24,311 nucleotides of DNA from Clostridiales bacterium (GCA_031277155.1 JAITMW010000010.1:1-24311); one strand, 5' to 3'; positions 13,675 to 22,079 are shown, counted from the first letter of the stretch. Numbers and translations are program-made. The notes: generated by a model from the letters alone, not told the origin.

Positions 13675-14946
13675 ATGTATCTGCTGGAAAATATACAACT
13701 GGCGCTGGAGGGGCTGCGCGCCAACAAAATGCGCAGCCTGCTTACGATGCTGGGCATAATCATCGGCATCTCGGCCGTTATCGGCATTGTCACCGTGGGA
13801 AATTCCATGACATATGCCGTGACGGACCAAATGCAGGCCCTGGGCGCCACAAATATCATTGTCAATGTGCAAAGCCGCGGCGGCGGCATGATGGACATGG
13901 GGCCGCCGCCAACGCCCACCGAGGCCGACCATATGACGCAGGAGATGATAGAGCAATTTGCCCATCTCCACAACGACTATATCACCGCCATCAGCCTTTC
14001 CGCCGCCGGGGGCAATGGCCGCGCCGAAGAAGGGCGGCTTTTTGCCAATGTTTCGGCCTTTGGCGTCAGCCCCGGCTATGGCCTGGCCAATAATGTGGAG
14101 ATGCTTGCCGGCCGCTTTATCAACGACAGCGATGTGCTTTCCCGCCGCTTTACCGCCGTGGTAAGCCACCGCTTTGCCGAGAATATGTTTCCCCATGGCG
14201 GCGACCCCCTGGGGCAGGAAGTGCGTGTGTCCATTGGCGGCAACCTGCAAACCTTCGTCATCGTCGGCGTTTACGAGCATATACCCATGGGCGCGGGCAT
14301 GGGCTTTGGGCCCGCCGCCGACAATATCAATATCCGCACGAATATGTATATCCCGATAACCACCATGAATATGATTACGGGCGCCACGCCGGGGCAATTT
14401 TTGATGTTTACCGTCATGGCAGAGCCCACCGTGGATTTTAACGTATTTGAGGGGCAGATACGCCGCTTTTTCGGCAGCTTCTACCAAAACAACCCCCGCT
14501 TTACCGTCACCACCTTCAGCATGGATATGATGCTTAACGCCACCGAGGAAATTATGGGCACATTGGCCGTGGCCGTGGCCGTAATTGCGGGCATATCCCT
14601 TATTGTGGGCGGCGTTGGCGTGATGAACATCATGCTTGTTTCCGTCACGGAGCGCACCCGCGAAATCGGCACGCGCAAGGCCCTTGGCGCCCGCAATATC
14701 TCCATCCGCATCCAATTTGTGGTAGAGGCCATCATCATCTGCGTCATTGGCGGCATGTTGGGCATTGTGCTGGGCATCGCCCTGGGCTATGTGGGCAGCC
14801 TGCTGCTGGGCTTTGCCAACTTCCCCACACTCGACATCATCGTCATCGCCGTTGTGTTTTCCATGATGATAGGGCTGTTTTTCGGATATTATCCCGCGAA
14901 CAAGGCGGCGAAGCTGGACCCGATAGAGGCACTTCGGTATGAATAA
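13675..14946 (+). CDS. MacB-type ABC transporter permease
   Basis: This 423-residue permease of the MacB/FtsX fold has TM1 at about 20-43, a large extracellular MacB periplasmic-type domain (about 45-290, Met/Gly/Pro-rich near 69-82) and TM2-4 at about 297-320, 350-376 and 385-406. The cytoplasmic loop ERTREIGTRKALGA (326-339) is the typical coupling helix, and the ending PANKAAKLDPIEALRYE is the standard family C-terminus. It should pair with the ATPase at 11394-12110 and the adaptor at 9859-11394 to form a tripartite-like exporter adapted to a single membrane. ATG 13675 follows AGGGGGA. The gene ends the operon; a 12-bp palindrome AGAAATATTTCT (14951-14962) lies after it, but no terminator is clear. 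Confidence 0.93.
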   Translation: MYLLENIQLALEGLRANKMRSLLTMLGIIIGISAVIGIVTVGNSMTYAVTDQMQALGATNIIVNVQSRGGGMMDMGPPPTPTEADHMTQEMIEQFAHLHNDYITAISLSAAGGNGRAEEGRLFANVSAFGVSPGYGLANNVEMLAGRFINDSDVLSRRFTAVVSHRFAENMFPHGGDPLGQEVRVSIGGNLQTFVIVGVYEHIPMGAGMGFGPAADNINIRTNMYIPITTMNMITGATPGQFLMFTVMAEPTVDFNVFEGQIRRFFGSFYQNNPRFTVTTFSMDMMLNATEEIMGTLAVAVAVIAGISLIVGGVGVMNIMLVSVTERTREIGTRKALGARNISIRIQFVVEAIIICVIGGMLGIVLGIALGYVGSLLLGFANFPTLDIIVIAVVFSMMIGLFFGYYPANKAAKLDPIEALRYE

Positions 14947-14990
14947 TTTTAGAAATATTTCTGAGAAAGGGTGTGCATGAGGTGACCTTA

Positions 14991-16139
14991 TTGAAAAAAA
15001 TCATCAGAATATTGCTTGTATTAAGTGCGCTCTTAGCTTTTGCTTCATGCGCGGATGGCGGCTTAGGCGAAGCAGAAGCAGGGGCGGGCACGCCGCCGCC
15101 AATTATAGAAGAATCCCCACCGGAAACCCTATCACCGCCTGAGCCGGAGCTATATGAAAACTCATATCCCGCACTTTCCGATGTCTGGAATTTCAGTTAC
15201 TTTGAAAACAACACAGACCCCTTTTATCTTTCGGATGAAGCACCCCATGGCGATGTTTCTATGGGGCACATAGAATTTATCAGCGACAATCTATATGACC
15301 GAGTTCCGTTTTCATATCGGGAGCTGGAGACTGCGGTATGGATTGTCGAAGAGCTTCTGGCTATGGGTTATGCCTGGGACGATATTAAAATTCAGGAATT
15401 TAATTGGCAGGATGTGGCACAATTGACCGTGCCGTGGACGATGATTGAGGGCCAGCTGTTTGAAGGACACGAATTAAGACAAATCAGCCAAAATATTATC
15501 TTGACAATACCGGGGCAAAGCACACAGACCATTATTGTTGGGGCGCATTATGATTCATGGGTCGCTCCCGGGGCGGATGATAACGCGTCAGGCACTGCAC
15601 TGCTTTTAGAGAGTGCGCTGCGTATGCTCCGGCAGGAACAATACTATACCCTGGTTTATGTGTTCTTCGGAGCCCATGAAATTGGTATGCTTGGGGCGTA
15701 TTATCATCTTGAATCCTTATCGGAAGAACAGCGGGACAATCTGGTTCTTATGATTAATGCCGACGTGCTTTTAGGAACCCATTTCTTCTATAGGACAGGA
15801 TTCATTGAAAATTATGCACATGCAGAAAATAATGTTTCCCAAAAAATACATGAGATAGCCGACGAATTGCGTGCTGCCTATGATATTGACTTGACTTTTC
15901 GCACTGTTGGGCTGGATGTAGCCATGGGCAGAGATGCGTGGCTCTTTAAAAACGAAGGGTTTACGGTGCTTGACCTTGTCGGAGTGAATGTGGATGAATA
16001 TGGAGAGTTTTTTGGTATTTTTATACACACAGAACTTGATTGCATACACCATCACAATGAATTTATACCGGGAATGGCAGCAAGAGCCATGTGGTTCTTT
16101 TCGATGTTCCTTGAGAGGGCCCTTCTTGCAGTATATTGA
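14991..16139 (+). CDS. M28-family metallopeptidase, lipoprotein
   Basis: This 382-residue secreted zinc aminopeptidase-like protein has a lipoprotein signal peptide with lipid-modified Cys20 (FASC) and a Pro/Glu-rich linker to about residue 55, then the M28 domain. Metal ligands expected from the family are visible: His186 (GAHYDS), Asp196 (GADDNASG), Glu230 (GAHEIG), Asp258 (NADV) and His346 (HTELD). The residue before Glu230 is His229, where active M28 enzymes have the general-base Glu (AEE), so catalysis may be altered. I chose TTG 14991 because GAGGTGA lies 5 bases upstream and gives a normal lipoprotein signal; GTG codons at 14973 and 14982 fit worse. By eye its codon use is more AT-rich than the efflux genes before it. 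It is transcribed with, or just after, the exporter operon. Confidence 0.88.
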   Translation: MKKIIRILLVLSALLAFASCADGGLGEAEAGAGTPPPIIEESPPETLSPPEPELYENSYPALSDVWNFSYFENNTDPFYLSDEAPHGDVSMGHIEFISDNLYDRVPFSYRELETAVWIVEELLAMGYAWDDIKIQEFNWQDVAQLTVPWTMIEGQLFEGHELRQISQNIILTIPGQSTQTIIVGAHYDSWVAPGADDNASGTALLLESALRMLRQEQYYTLVYVFFGAHEIGMLGAYYHLESLSEEQRDNLVLMINADVLLGTHFFYRTGFIENYAHAENNVSQKIHEIADELRAAYDIDLTFRTVGLDVAMGRDAWLFKNEGFTVLDLVGVNVDEYGEFFGIFIHTELDCIHHHNEFIPGMAARAMWFFSMFLERALLAVY

Positions 16140-16197
16140 AGGAAGGCTCTGAATGGGATTAGGTACGAATAATATTATAATACAAAGGGGAGCTAAT

Positions 16198-16668
16198 ATG
16201 TTGGCGGATATGAAATGCGCAAATTGCGCCGCGGCTTTGCAGGTTGACCTATCGGTTGGGGTTGCGGTGTGCCAATTTTGCGATTCGGAATTTATTATTG
16301 ACAGGCCAAAGGGGGCCGAGGACACGGCGCCGGCGCCGGCCGCCAAAACAGTCTTTGCGCTGTGGGAGCCTGATGGGTATTATTATCCTGCCAAAGTGGG
16401 CGAAGCTTTTAACAATCTTGTAAAAGCCGACTTTTTGGACGGCAGCGTGGCCACCCTTTCGACAGGGCATATTATCGAGCTGGATGAAGCCCTGGCAACC
16501 TTGGCTTTTCAGGGTAATTGGGAGTATGGCGGCATATTTTACAAAGGCACCATTGCCAATACAAACCCATTGGTTATGAACTATGACGACGGCGAAGTTG
16601 AAATGATAGAGCTTGTGCAGCTTCGTGGTTCCAGGCGCGGCTCCAAGAAAAAAACACGCTTCTTTTAA
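16198..16668 (+). CDS. Zinc-ribbon protein with tandem Tudor-like domains
   Basis: This 156-residue protein starts with a zinc ribbon (Cys7, Cys10, Cys25, Cys28: CANC...CQFC). After an Ala/Pro linker (43-50) come two similar small beta-barrel units. Unit one is about 52-95 (FALWEPDGYYYPAKV, VKADFLDGSVATL, IIELDEA); unit two is about 104-143 (GNWEYGGIFYKGTI, LVMNYDDGEVEMIEL). The 'W..(G)..Y.a.v.....v.f.DG....i' order is that of Tudor/Agenet-type barrels, which in other organisms bind modified residues or act as protein docking modules. The basic tail (SRRGSKKKTRFF) may contact nucleic acid or membrane. ATG 16198 follows AAAGGGGAG, and TATAAT (16176-16181) lies upstream with a poor -35. The response regulator gene starts 13 bases after it. 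Domain naming is by pattern only. Confidence 0.7.
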   Translation: MLADMKCANCAAALQVDLSVGVAVCQFCDSEFIIDRPKGAEDTAPAPAAKTVFALWEPDGYYYPAKVGEAFNNLVKADFLDGSVATLSTGHIIELDEALATLAFQGNWEYGGIFYKGTIANTNPLVMNYDDGEVEMIELVQLRGSRRGSKKKTRFF

Positions 16669-16681
16669 TGATTGGTGAGAT

Positions 16682-17356
16682 ATGCTTAAAATTCTTGTTG
16701 TTGACGATGATAAAAATATACGCCGCCTGATTGAGGCCTATTTGGTGCAGGCGGGCTTTGAGGTGCTTTTGGCCAAAGACGGCCAGGAGGCGCTGGATAT
16801 TATGGACGCGCGGCATTTGGACATGGTGGTGGCGGATATTATGATGCCCTATATCGACGGGTATGAGCTGGTTTCCGACATTCGGCATCTGGACGACAAA
16901 ATCCCCATTTTGATGATAACCGCCAAGGATGCCTTTGAGGACAAAAGGCGGGCCTTTGGCATCGGCGCGGATGATTATATCACCAAGCCCATTGATTTGG
17001 ACGAGATGTTGCTGCGCATTACGGCCCTGTTGCGCCGCGCAAAAATCTCTTTGGAGCAAAAGATTGACCTGGGGGACTTTTGTATCAATGCAGAGCTGCG
17101 GACGGTGACGCGGGGCGGCGATGTGCTGGATTTGCCCAAGAAGGAATTTGACTTGCTGTTTAAGCTGCTTTCATATCCCAAAAAGATTTTCACGCGGCGG
17201 CAGCTGATGGACGAGATTTGGGGCATGGAGAGCGCCGCGGACGAGAGGACAGTGGATGTGCATATCAAGCGCCTGCGGGAGAAGTTTGAGGATTGCCCTG
17301 AATTTGAAATTGTCACCGTGCGGGGCCTTGGCTATAAAGCCGAAAGGAAGGCATAA
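16682..17356 (+). CDS. OmpR/PhoB-family response regulator
   Basis: This 224-residue regulator has a receiver domain with the acidic pocket Asp8-Asp10, phosphoacceptor Asp52 (VADIMMPYIDG), Thr80 and Lys102 (ITKPID), and a C-terminal winged helix (about 125-222) with KEFDLLFKLL, WG, RTVDVHIKRLREK and VTVRGLGYKAE. It binds DNA when phosphorylated by its partner kinase. ATG 16682 follows GGTGAG. The kinase gene starts 8 bases after its stop, so the two form a pair, probably co-transcribed with the zinc-ribbon protein before them. Targets are not evident; the nearby exporter operon or the downstream division genes are possible but unproven. Confidence 0.95.
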   Translation: MLKILVVDDDKNIRRLIEAYLVQAGFEVLLAKDGQEALDIMDARHLDMVVADIMMPYIDGYELVSDIRHLDDKIPILMITAKDAFEDKRRAFGIGADDYITKPIDLDEMLLRITALLRRAKISLEQKIDLGDFCINAELRTVTRGGDVLDLPKKEFDLLFKLLSYPKKIFTRRQLMDEIWGMESAADERTVDVHIKRLREKFEDCPEFEIVTVRGLGYKAERKA

Positions 17357-17364
17357 AACGTAAA

Positions 17365-18450
17365 ATGAAACTTTCTAAAATTTTTAATTCTATGTATGTA
17401 AAGTGGACGCTGGCTTTTGTGGCCCTGTTGTTTATAGCGCAGGCCATGACGGCGGCCTTTTCATTTCGCGGGATAATTTTGGAAACATCTGACATATTGG
17501 CCGCCAATGCAGAAGGCGCCATGCCGAGGCTTGATGACATTGATATTCAGCTGACACTGTTTGCCAGCGGCATTGTCCGTGCCATGGTGCTTAATATGGT
17601 GCTGTCCTCGGTGCTTGTTTCGGCGGCGCTGCTCACAATTATTTTCAAGATACGCAGGGTGACGGCGGCCACAAGAGAGGTTGCGCGGGGAAACTTTAAT
17701 GTAGAATTGTTTACGCGCCAAGACGACGAAATTGGAGAATTGATGCGCAATTTCAACACCATGACGCGGGAGCTGCGCCAAAGCGAATATCTGAAAAAGG
17801 ATTTTGTGTCCACGGTCTCCCACGAGTTTAAGACGCCCATCACCGCCATAGAGGGCTTTGCGCGGCTTTTGCAAAGCGAAAACTTAAGCGCGGAGCAGCG
17901 AAGCGAATATACCGAAATCATAATCAAGGAGACGGCGCGCCTGGGCGGCCTTTCTACGAATTTGCTGCGCCTTTCTGTGCTTGATAACAGCGATTTTATG
18001 CTCGCGCCCGATTCCACCCCCTTTTACCTGGACGAGCAGATTCGCCGCAACATTTTGCTGTTAGAGCGCGCCTGGGAAGAAAAAAACATCACCTTTGACA
18101 TTGACATGAAGGAAATGCGGCATAACGGCAATGAAGAGATGCTTTTTCATGTGTGGATTAATATTTTGCAAAATGCCATAAAATTTTCGCCCCATGGTGG
18201 CACCATTGGCGTAAAAATGTCGGAGGGCGGCGGCTTTGTCACTGTGGAAATTTCTGACAGCGGCCCGGGCATCGCCCCCCAGCATCACGACAAAATCTTT
18301 ACTCGCTTCTTTAAAGCCGGCAAGCCGGGGGACGATGGCAACGGCCTTGGTCTGCCCATTGCCAAGCGCATTGTAGAGCTATGCGGCGGCGAAATTGGCT
18401 TTTTATCCCAGCCCGGCGACACCACTTTCTTTGTAAAATTACCGAAATAA
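17365..18450 (+). CDS. Sensor histidine kinase
   Basis: This 361-residue membrane kinase has TM1 at about 13-35, only some 30 extracellular residues (36-65), and TM2 at about 66-93. The HAMP linker is at about 94-146. The dimerisation helix carries phosphorylated His153 (VSHEFKTPITAIEGF). The ATPase domain has N-box Asn267/Asn270 (INILQNAIKFSP), G1 DSGPGI (298-303), an F-box and G2 GNGLGL (325-330). The very short outer loop suggests that it senses a membrane state or a partner protein, as in intramembrane-sensing kinases that watch over cell-envelope transporters. ATG 17365 is the only sensible start; the ribosome binding site (GGAAGG) is rather far upstream. A probable terminator follows the gene. 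Confidence 0.94.
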   Translation: MKLSKIFNSMYVKWTLAFVALLFIAQAMTAAFSFRGIILETSDILAANAEGAMPRLDDIDIQLTLFASGIVRAMVLNMVLSSVLVSAALLTIIFKIRRVTAATREVARGNFNVELFTRQDDEIGELMRNFNTMTRELRQSEYLKKDFVSTVSHEFKTPITAIEGFARLLQSENLSAEQRSEYTEIIIKETARLGGLSTNLLRLSVLDNSDFMLAPDSTPFYLDEQIRRNILLLERAWEEKNITFDIDMKEMRHNGNEEMLFHVWINILQNAIKFSPHGGTIGVKMSEGGGFVTVEISDSGPGIAPQHHDKIFTRFFKAGKPGDDGNGLGLPIAKRIVELCGGEIGFLSQPGDTTFFVKLPK

Positions 18451-18460
18451 TTGGCAATTC

Positions 18461-18505
18461 CTGCGCCGCGACACTTGTCCGGCAGATTTTTTTCTATTTT
18501 TTTTC
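18461..18505 (+). terminator. Probable terminator after the kinase gene
   Basis: CTGCGCCG (18461-18468) pairs with CGGCAG (18480-18485) with one bulged C, followed by two long T-tracts. It separates the two-component unit from the ftsE promoter. Confidence 0.55.
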
Positions 18506-18514
18506 AAAAAATGG

Positions 18515-18543
18515 TTGATTTTTGCTGTGGTCTGATGTATAAT
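18515..18543 (+). promoter_or_regulatory. Sigma-A promoter of the ftsEX operon
   Basis: TTGATT (18515-18520), a 17-base spacer and TATAAT (18538-18543). It leaves a leader of about 80 bases before the ftsE start at 18632. Confidence 0.78.
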
Positions 18544-18631
18544 ATTAAATATCTGTTTTATTTCTATTAATTTTCTGTAACAAATGCAACCCCAATGTTA
18601 CAGATTGAAAACAATTTGGGAAGACTTTAAA

Positions 18632-19327
18632 ATGATTAGAATCAACAATGCCACAAAGATTTATGAAAACGGTGCGCGCGGCGTGCAGGATGTCACGCTT
18701 AATATCGAAAAGGGCGAATTTGCCTTTATCGTAGGCAGCAGCGGCTGCGGAAAGTCCACCCTTATAAAGCTGCTGCTTAAAGAGGTGGATTTAACAGAGG
18801 GCGAAATCTTCATTAACAACGAAAATGTCACATACTTTACAAATAAGGATATACCCTTTTTGCGGCGCAAAATGGGCGTGGTTTTCCAAGATTTTCGCCT
18901 GCTGCCCAACAAGACGGTATATGAAAATGTGGCCTTTGCCATGCAAATTACGGACGCCACAAACCGTGAAATACGCCGCAATGTGCCCATGTGCCTGTCC
19001 ATGGTTGGCTTGCAAAAAAAGTCCAAGGCATACCCAAACCAGCTGTCCGGCGGCGAGCAGCAGCGATGCGCCCTGGCCCGCGCCATTGTAAACAACCCGC
19101 CATTGCTTATTTGCGACGAGCCCACGGGAAATTTGGACCCCACAACGGCTTGGGATATCATGAATCTGCTTAACGAAATAAACGACAGGGGCACAACAGT
19201 TGTGATGGCCACACATGCCTGGGATATTGTGGACGGCATGAAAAAAAGGGTAATTGCCCTGAAAAACGGTTTTGTGGTTAGGGATGTGGAAAGAGGCGGT
19301 TATAGCGATGACGAATTCTACAGCTAA
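18632..19327 (+). CDS. ftsE: Cell division ATP-binding protein FtsE
   Basis: This 231-residue ABC ATPase has Walker A GSSGCGKST (35-43), Gln86 (VVFQDFRLLP), signature LSGGEQQR (138-145), Walker B LLICDEPTGNLD (158-169) with Glu163, and His195. The wording of the Q-loop (FQDFRLL) and Walker B (CDEPTGNLDP) is typical of FtsE rather than MacB. With FtsX it forms a septal complex that does not transport but uses ATP to switch on a wall hydrolase outside the cell. ATG 18632 follows GGGAAG; the upstream in-frame ATG at 18584 lacks a ribosome binding site. It overlaps ftsX by 20 bases. Confidence 0.95.
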   Translation: MIRINNATKIYENGARGVQDVTLNIEKGEFAFIVGSSGCGKSTLIKLLLKEVDLTEGEIFINNENVTYFTNKDIPFLRRKMGVVFQDFRLLPNKTVYENVAFAMQITDATNREIRRNVPMCLSMVGLQKKSKAYPNQLSGGEQQRCALARAIVNNPPLLICDEPTGNLDPTTAWDIMNLLNEINDRGTTVVMATHAWDIVDGMKKRVIALKNGFVVRDVERGGYSDDEFYS

Positions 19328-20306
19328 CAAACCTGAAAACGAGACACCGATACCCAATAAGAGGTCTGATATAAAGCAAACGGACGGGAAAATAAAAAGC
19401 GGCGATTTAAAATTCCGCAATATAAAATATTATCTGGCGGAAACCTTTCGCAACCTGGTGCGCAACAAAATTATGACCATAACATCCGTCATCACCGTTG
19501 CCGCCTGCCTGCTTATTGTTGTGTTTTCCTATGCGATTGCCTCCAATGTCAATTTCATTTTGGCCTATTTGGAGACCTCCGTGCCTGTCATGGTGGTTAT
19601 AGAAGACGAGTTGACAGTGCCCGAAGTGGACGCGCTGTTTCACGAAATTTTGCAGACGGAAAATGTCACAAGCGCCACATTTATAACGCCTGAAGAAGCC
19701 TTGCGAAACCTTGCAGAAAATCTTGGCATCACCGACGGCATCTTGGCGGGCTTGGAAGAGGCAAATCCCTTGGGCCGCTCTTTTAACGTAGAGCTTAAGG
19801 ACATCAGGATGCAGAGCCAAACCGTGGTGGCCATCGGCTTGTTAAACGGCGTGGCCAGAGTTAATGAGGCGTCCGTAGTGACAGATATGCTGATAGCCGT
19901 AAATAATTTTGTCGGCATCTTCAGTTTTGTTGTGATGATGGTATTGGGCATCTTGTCCGTGGTTATCATCACCAACACTATTAAACTGACGGTCAATAAT
20001 CGGCGCAATGAAATCATCATCATGAAATATGTGGGTGCAACCGACTGGTTCATAAAATGGCCCTTCGTGATTGAAGGCATCGTCATCGGCATCTTTGGGG
20101 CCATAATTCCCATGGGCATCATGTGGGCGAGCTATGACGGTCTGATTGATACAATTAGATACACCGATTTTCAAATGTTATTGCAGATGCCCTTTAGAAC
20201 TGCCACGGAGCTTTTTCCGATTTTTGCCCCCGTTGTTATGGTTCTTGGGGTGGGCATAGGCATATTGGGCTCTATATCAGCAATGCGCAAGTACCTTAGC
20301 GTATAA
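19308..20306 (+). CDS. ftsX: Cell division protein FtsX
   Basis: This 332-residue permease-like protein has a hydrophilic cytoplasmic N-terminus of about 55 residues, TM1 (56-79), an extracellular domain (about 80-205) and three further membrane segments in the C-terminal third (INTIKL-type loop reads ITNTIKLTVNNRRNEIIIMK, typical of FtsX). The outer loop is the part that binds and activates M23-type hydrolases, and such a hydrolase gene follows directly. I chose ATG 19308 because GAGGCGG lies 8-9 bases upstream; it begins MTNSTANKPEN. The longer frame from 19272 lies inside ftsE. The N-terminal tail is longer than in B. subtilis FtsX and rich in Lys and Pro. Confidence 0.94.
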   Translation: MTNSTANKPENETPIPNKRSDIKQTDGKIKSGDLKFRNIKYYLAETFRNLVRNKIMTITSVITVAACLLIVVFSYAIASNVNFILAYLETSVPVMVVIEDELTVPEVDALFHEILQTENVTSATFITPEEALRNLAENLGITDGILAGLEEANPLGRSFNVELKDIRMQSQTVVAIGLLNGVARVNEASVVTDMLIAVNNFVGIFSFVVMMVLGILSVVIITNTIKLTVNNRRNEIIIMKYVGATDWFIKWPFVIEGIVIGIFGAIIPMGIMWASYDGLIDTIRYTDFQMLLQMPFRTATELFPIFAPVVMVLGVGIGILGSISAMRKYLSV

Positions 20307-20359
20307 AAATGGAAAATTCTGTCAACATTTTATAAAAAGTAAAAGGAGTGATTGCTAAA

Positions 20360-21595
20360 GTGAGCAGTAATTCAAGCAAAAAATTTGGCATAAAACAAAG
20401 TGTTGCTATAATTGGTGTGGTGCTGTCCTCCCTTTTTATCGGAAGCGTGGCCATGGCAAACAACAGCAATATTACGGAATTGCAAGAACAAAGACAATCT
20501 ATCACGGACAATATTAACGCGCAGCGTGCCTTTTTGGACCAAGCGCGCAGGGAACAAAACGACACAATGGCCGAGATTGCCGCGCTGGATATCGAGCTTG
20601 CCGAGGTGACAAACGATTACTATCAGGCGGCGGAGAATTTGGCGGCAGTGACAGAGCTGCTTAACGAAGCCCAAATAGACCTTATTCTGGCAGAAGAACA
20701 AAGAGAATTGCAATTTGAGGTTTTGCGCTCTCGTTTGCGCGCTATACACGAAAACAGTCCCATGGGATACATAGAATTGCTTCTGTCCAGCGGAAGTGTT
20801 GCCGATTTTCTGAATAATATGGAGCATTTTAGCAGAATTATCGAACGCGACCACAATATGCTGGATGAGCTGAGAGAAACCGAAGAGCGTATTGCGCGCA
20901 ATGTGCAGCATATTGCGGACCATCACGAAGAGGTGCAGGCGCTGACGCTGGAATTGGAAAACAGAATTGCCACCTTGGAGGGGACGCTTGCCGCACGCGG
21001 CGCCCGCATAGCCGAGCTGGAAATTGAAGAGACTTCCCATCTGGCCATTTTAGAACAGTTGGACAGCGACAGGCAGGACATCAATTTGTCTATTGCTGCG
21101 GCCACAGCCCAGGCTGATGCCGCCAGGGCGCAGCAGCGGGCCAGCACACAAAACAACCGCAACAACGTCAATGTGTCTTCCGATGCGCCTTTTGTGTGGC
21201 CTGTGGATGGCCCGAGAGGCGTAAATTCGGGCTTTGGCACCCGTACACATCCAATATCGGGACGCAGCGAATTTCATACCGGCCTGGACCTCAGAGGCTC
21301 TTGGGGGACGCGCATTTTGGCGGCGGATGAGGGGTTTGTCAGCTTTTCGGGCTGGAGAAGCGGATATGGAAACACCGTCGTCATTGACCATGGCCTAAAT
21401 GGCGCCGGCCAAAGAATAACCACCTTGTATGCCCATAATTCCAGCAATTTGGTATCTCAGGGGCAGTGGGTGGAGCGCGGACAGCACATCGCCAATGTGG
21501 GCAGTACGGGCATATCAACCGGGCCGCATCTGCATTTTGAGGTACTGATAAATAACAGCCCGCAAAATCCCGGGCCTTTTCTGGGGATTAATTAA
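20360..21595 (+). CDS. Coiled-coil M23 peptidase (PcsB/EnvC-like)
   Basis: This 411-residue secreted wall hydrolase has a signal peptide (about 12-33, cleaved near AMA|NN), a long coiled coil (about 36-255, Glu/Gln/Leu-rich), a short linker with Asn/Ser, and a C-terminal LytM/M23 domain (about 280-411). The zinc and active residues are present: His306 and Asp310 (HTGLDLR), His359 and the HLH at 390-392. Coiled coil plus peptidase domain directly after ftsEX is the known arrangement in which FtsX controls the hydrolase (PcsB uses a CHAP domain, EnvC and others an M23 domain). Because the zinc site is complete, this one should be an active endopeptidase, unlike EnvC. GTG 20360 lies 12 bases from AAAGGAG; GTG 20348 abuts it. 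A strong terminator follows. Confidence 0.92.
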   Translation: MSSNSSKKFGIKQSVAIIGVVLSSLFIGSVAMANNSNITELQEQRQSITDNINAQRAFLDQARREQNDTMAEIAALDIELAEVTNDYYQAAENLAAVTELLNEAQIDLILAEEQRELQFEVLRSRLRAIHENSPMGYIELLLSSGSVADFLNNMEHFSRIIERDHNMLDELRETEERIARNVQHIADHHEEVQALTLELENRIATLEGTLAARGARIAELEIEETSHLAILEQLDSDRQDINLSIAAATAQADAARAQQRASTQNNRNNVNVSSDAPFVWPVDGPRGVNSGFGTRTHPISGRSEFHTGLDLRGSWGTRILAADEGFVSFSGWRSGYGNTVVIDHGLNGAGQRITTLYAHNSSNLVSQGQWVERGQHIANVGSTGISTGPHLHFEVLINNSPQNPGPFLGIN

Positions 21596-21611
21596 TAATT
21601 TGAAAATTGGT

Positions 21612-21641
21612 AAAAGAGGCGGAGCAATCCGCCTCTTTTTT
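21612..21641 (+). terminator. Rho-independent terminator of the ftsEX operon
   Basis: A perfect 12-bp stem AAAAGAGGCGGA (21612-21623) with TCCGCCTCTTTT (21628-21639), loop GCAA, then more T. It is the clearest terminator in the window. Confidence 0.92.
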
Positions 21642-21655
21642 ACGGGAGTGAAGGC

Positions 21656-22075
21656 ATGGAAATTATGTACACAAAGGACATGGGTATAATCAGCGAGGAC
21701 ATGTTGGACGGTGGCTTTTTCGCCGGATGGCCCAATGCACCCGATGCTGCCGTGCATTTAAGGTTGCTGCGCGAAAGCTATTTGGCCTATGTGGCCATTG
21801 ACGTATTTAGCGGCAAAGTTGTAGGCTTTATCAGCGCCATATCTGACGGCGTGCTGTCTGCATATATCCCATTGCTGGAGGTTTTGCCGCAATATCAGGG
21901 GCGAGGCATTGGCGGTGCGCTGGTGCGGCATATGCTGGCCGCCCTAGACGGCCTTTATATGATTGACATTGTCTGTGATGAGGATAAGGCGCCGCTTTAT
22001 GCCAAATATGGCGCAATAATGCATGGCCGTGCCTGCATATTTCGTAATCATGAGGCGCAATCCGGCCGCGCATAA
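21656..22075 (+). CDS. GNAT-family N-acetyltransferase
   Basis: This 139-residue protein has a GNAT core: a strand with VVGFIS (55-60), motif A LLEVLPQYQGRGIGGALVRH (73-92) with the acetyl-CoA pyrophosphate loop QGRGIGG, and a later APLYAKYGA (112-120), the typical 'FY...GF' position. It would move an acetyl group from acetyl-CoA to an unknown amine. ATG 21656 follows GGGAG by 8 bases, 15 bases after the ftsEX terminator, so it must be read from its own weak promoter or by read-through. A block of hairpin repeats follows its stop. Confidence 0.88.
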   Translation: MEIMYTKDMGIISEDMLDGGFFAGWPNAPDAAVHLRLLRESYLAYVAIDVFSGKVVGFISAISDGVLSAYIPLLEVLPQYQGRGIGGALVRHMLAALDGLYMIDIVCDEDKAPLYAKYGAIMHGRACIFRNHEAQSGRA

Positions 22076-22079
22076 CAAG

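Noticed and set aside
14951..14962. 12-bp palindrome AGAAATATTTCT after the permease gene as an operator
   Set aside because: A single short AT-rich palindrome with no promoter nearby; chance is a sufficient explanation.
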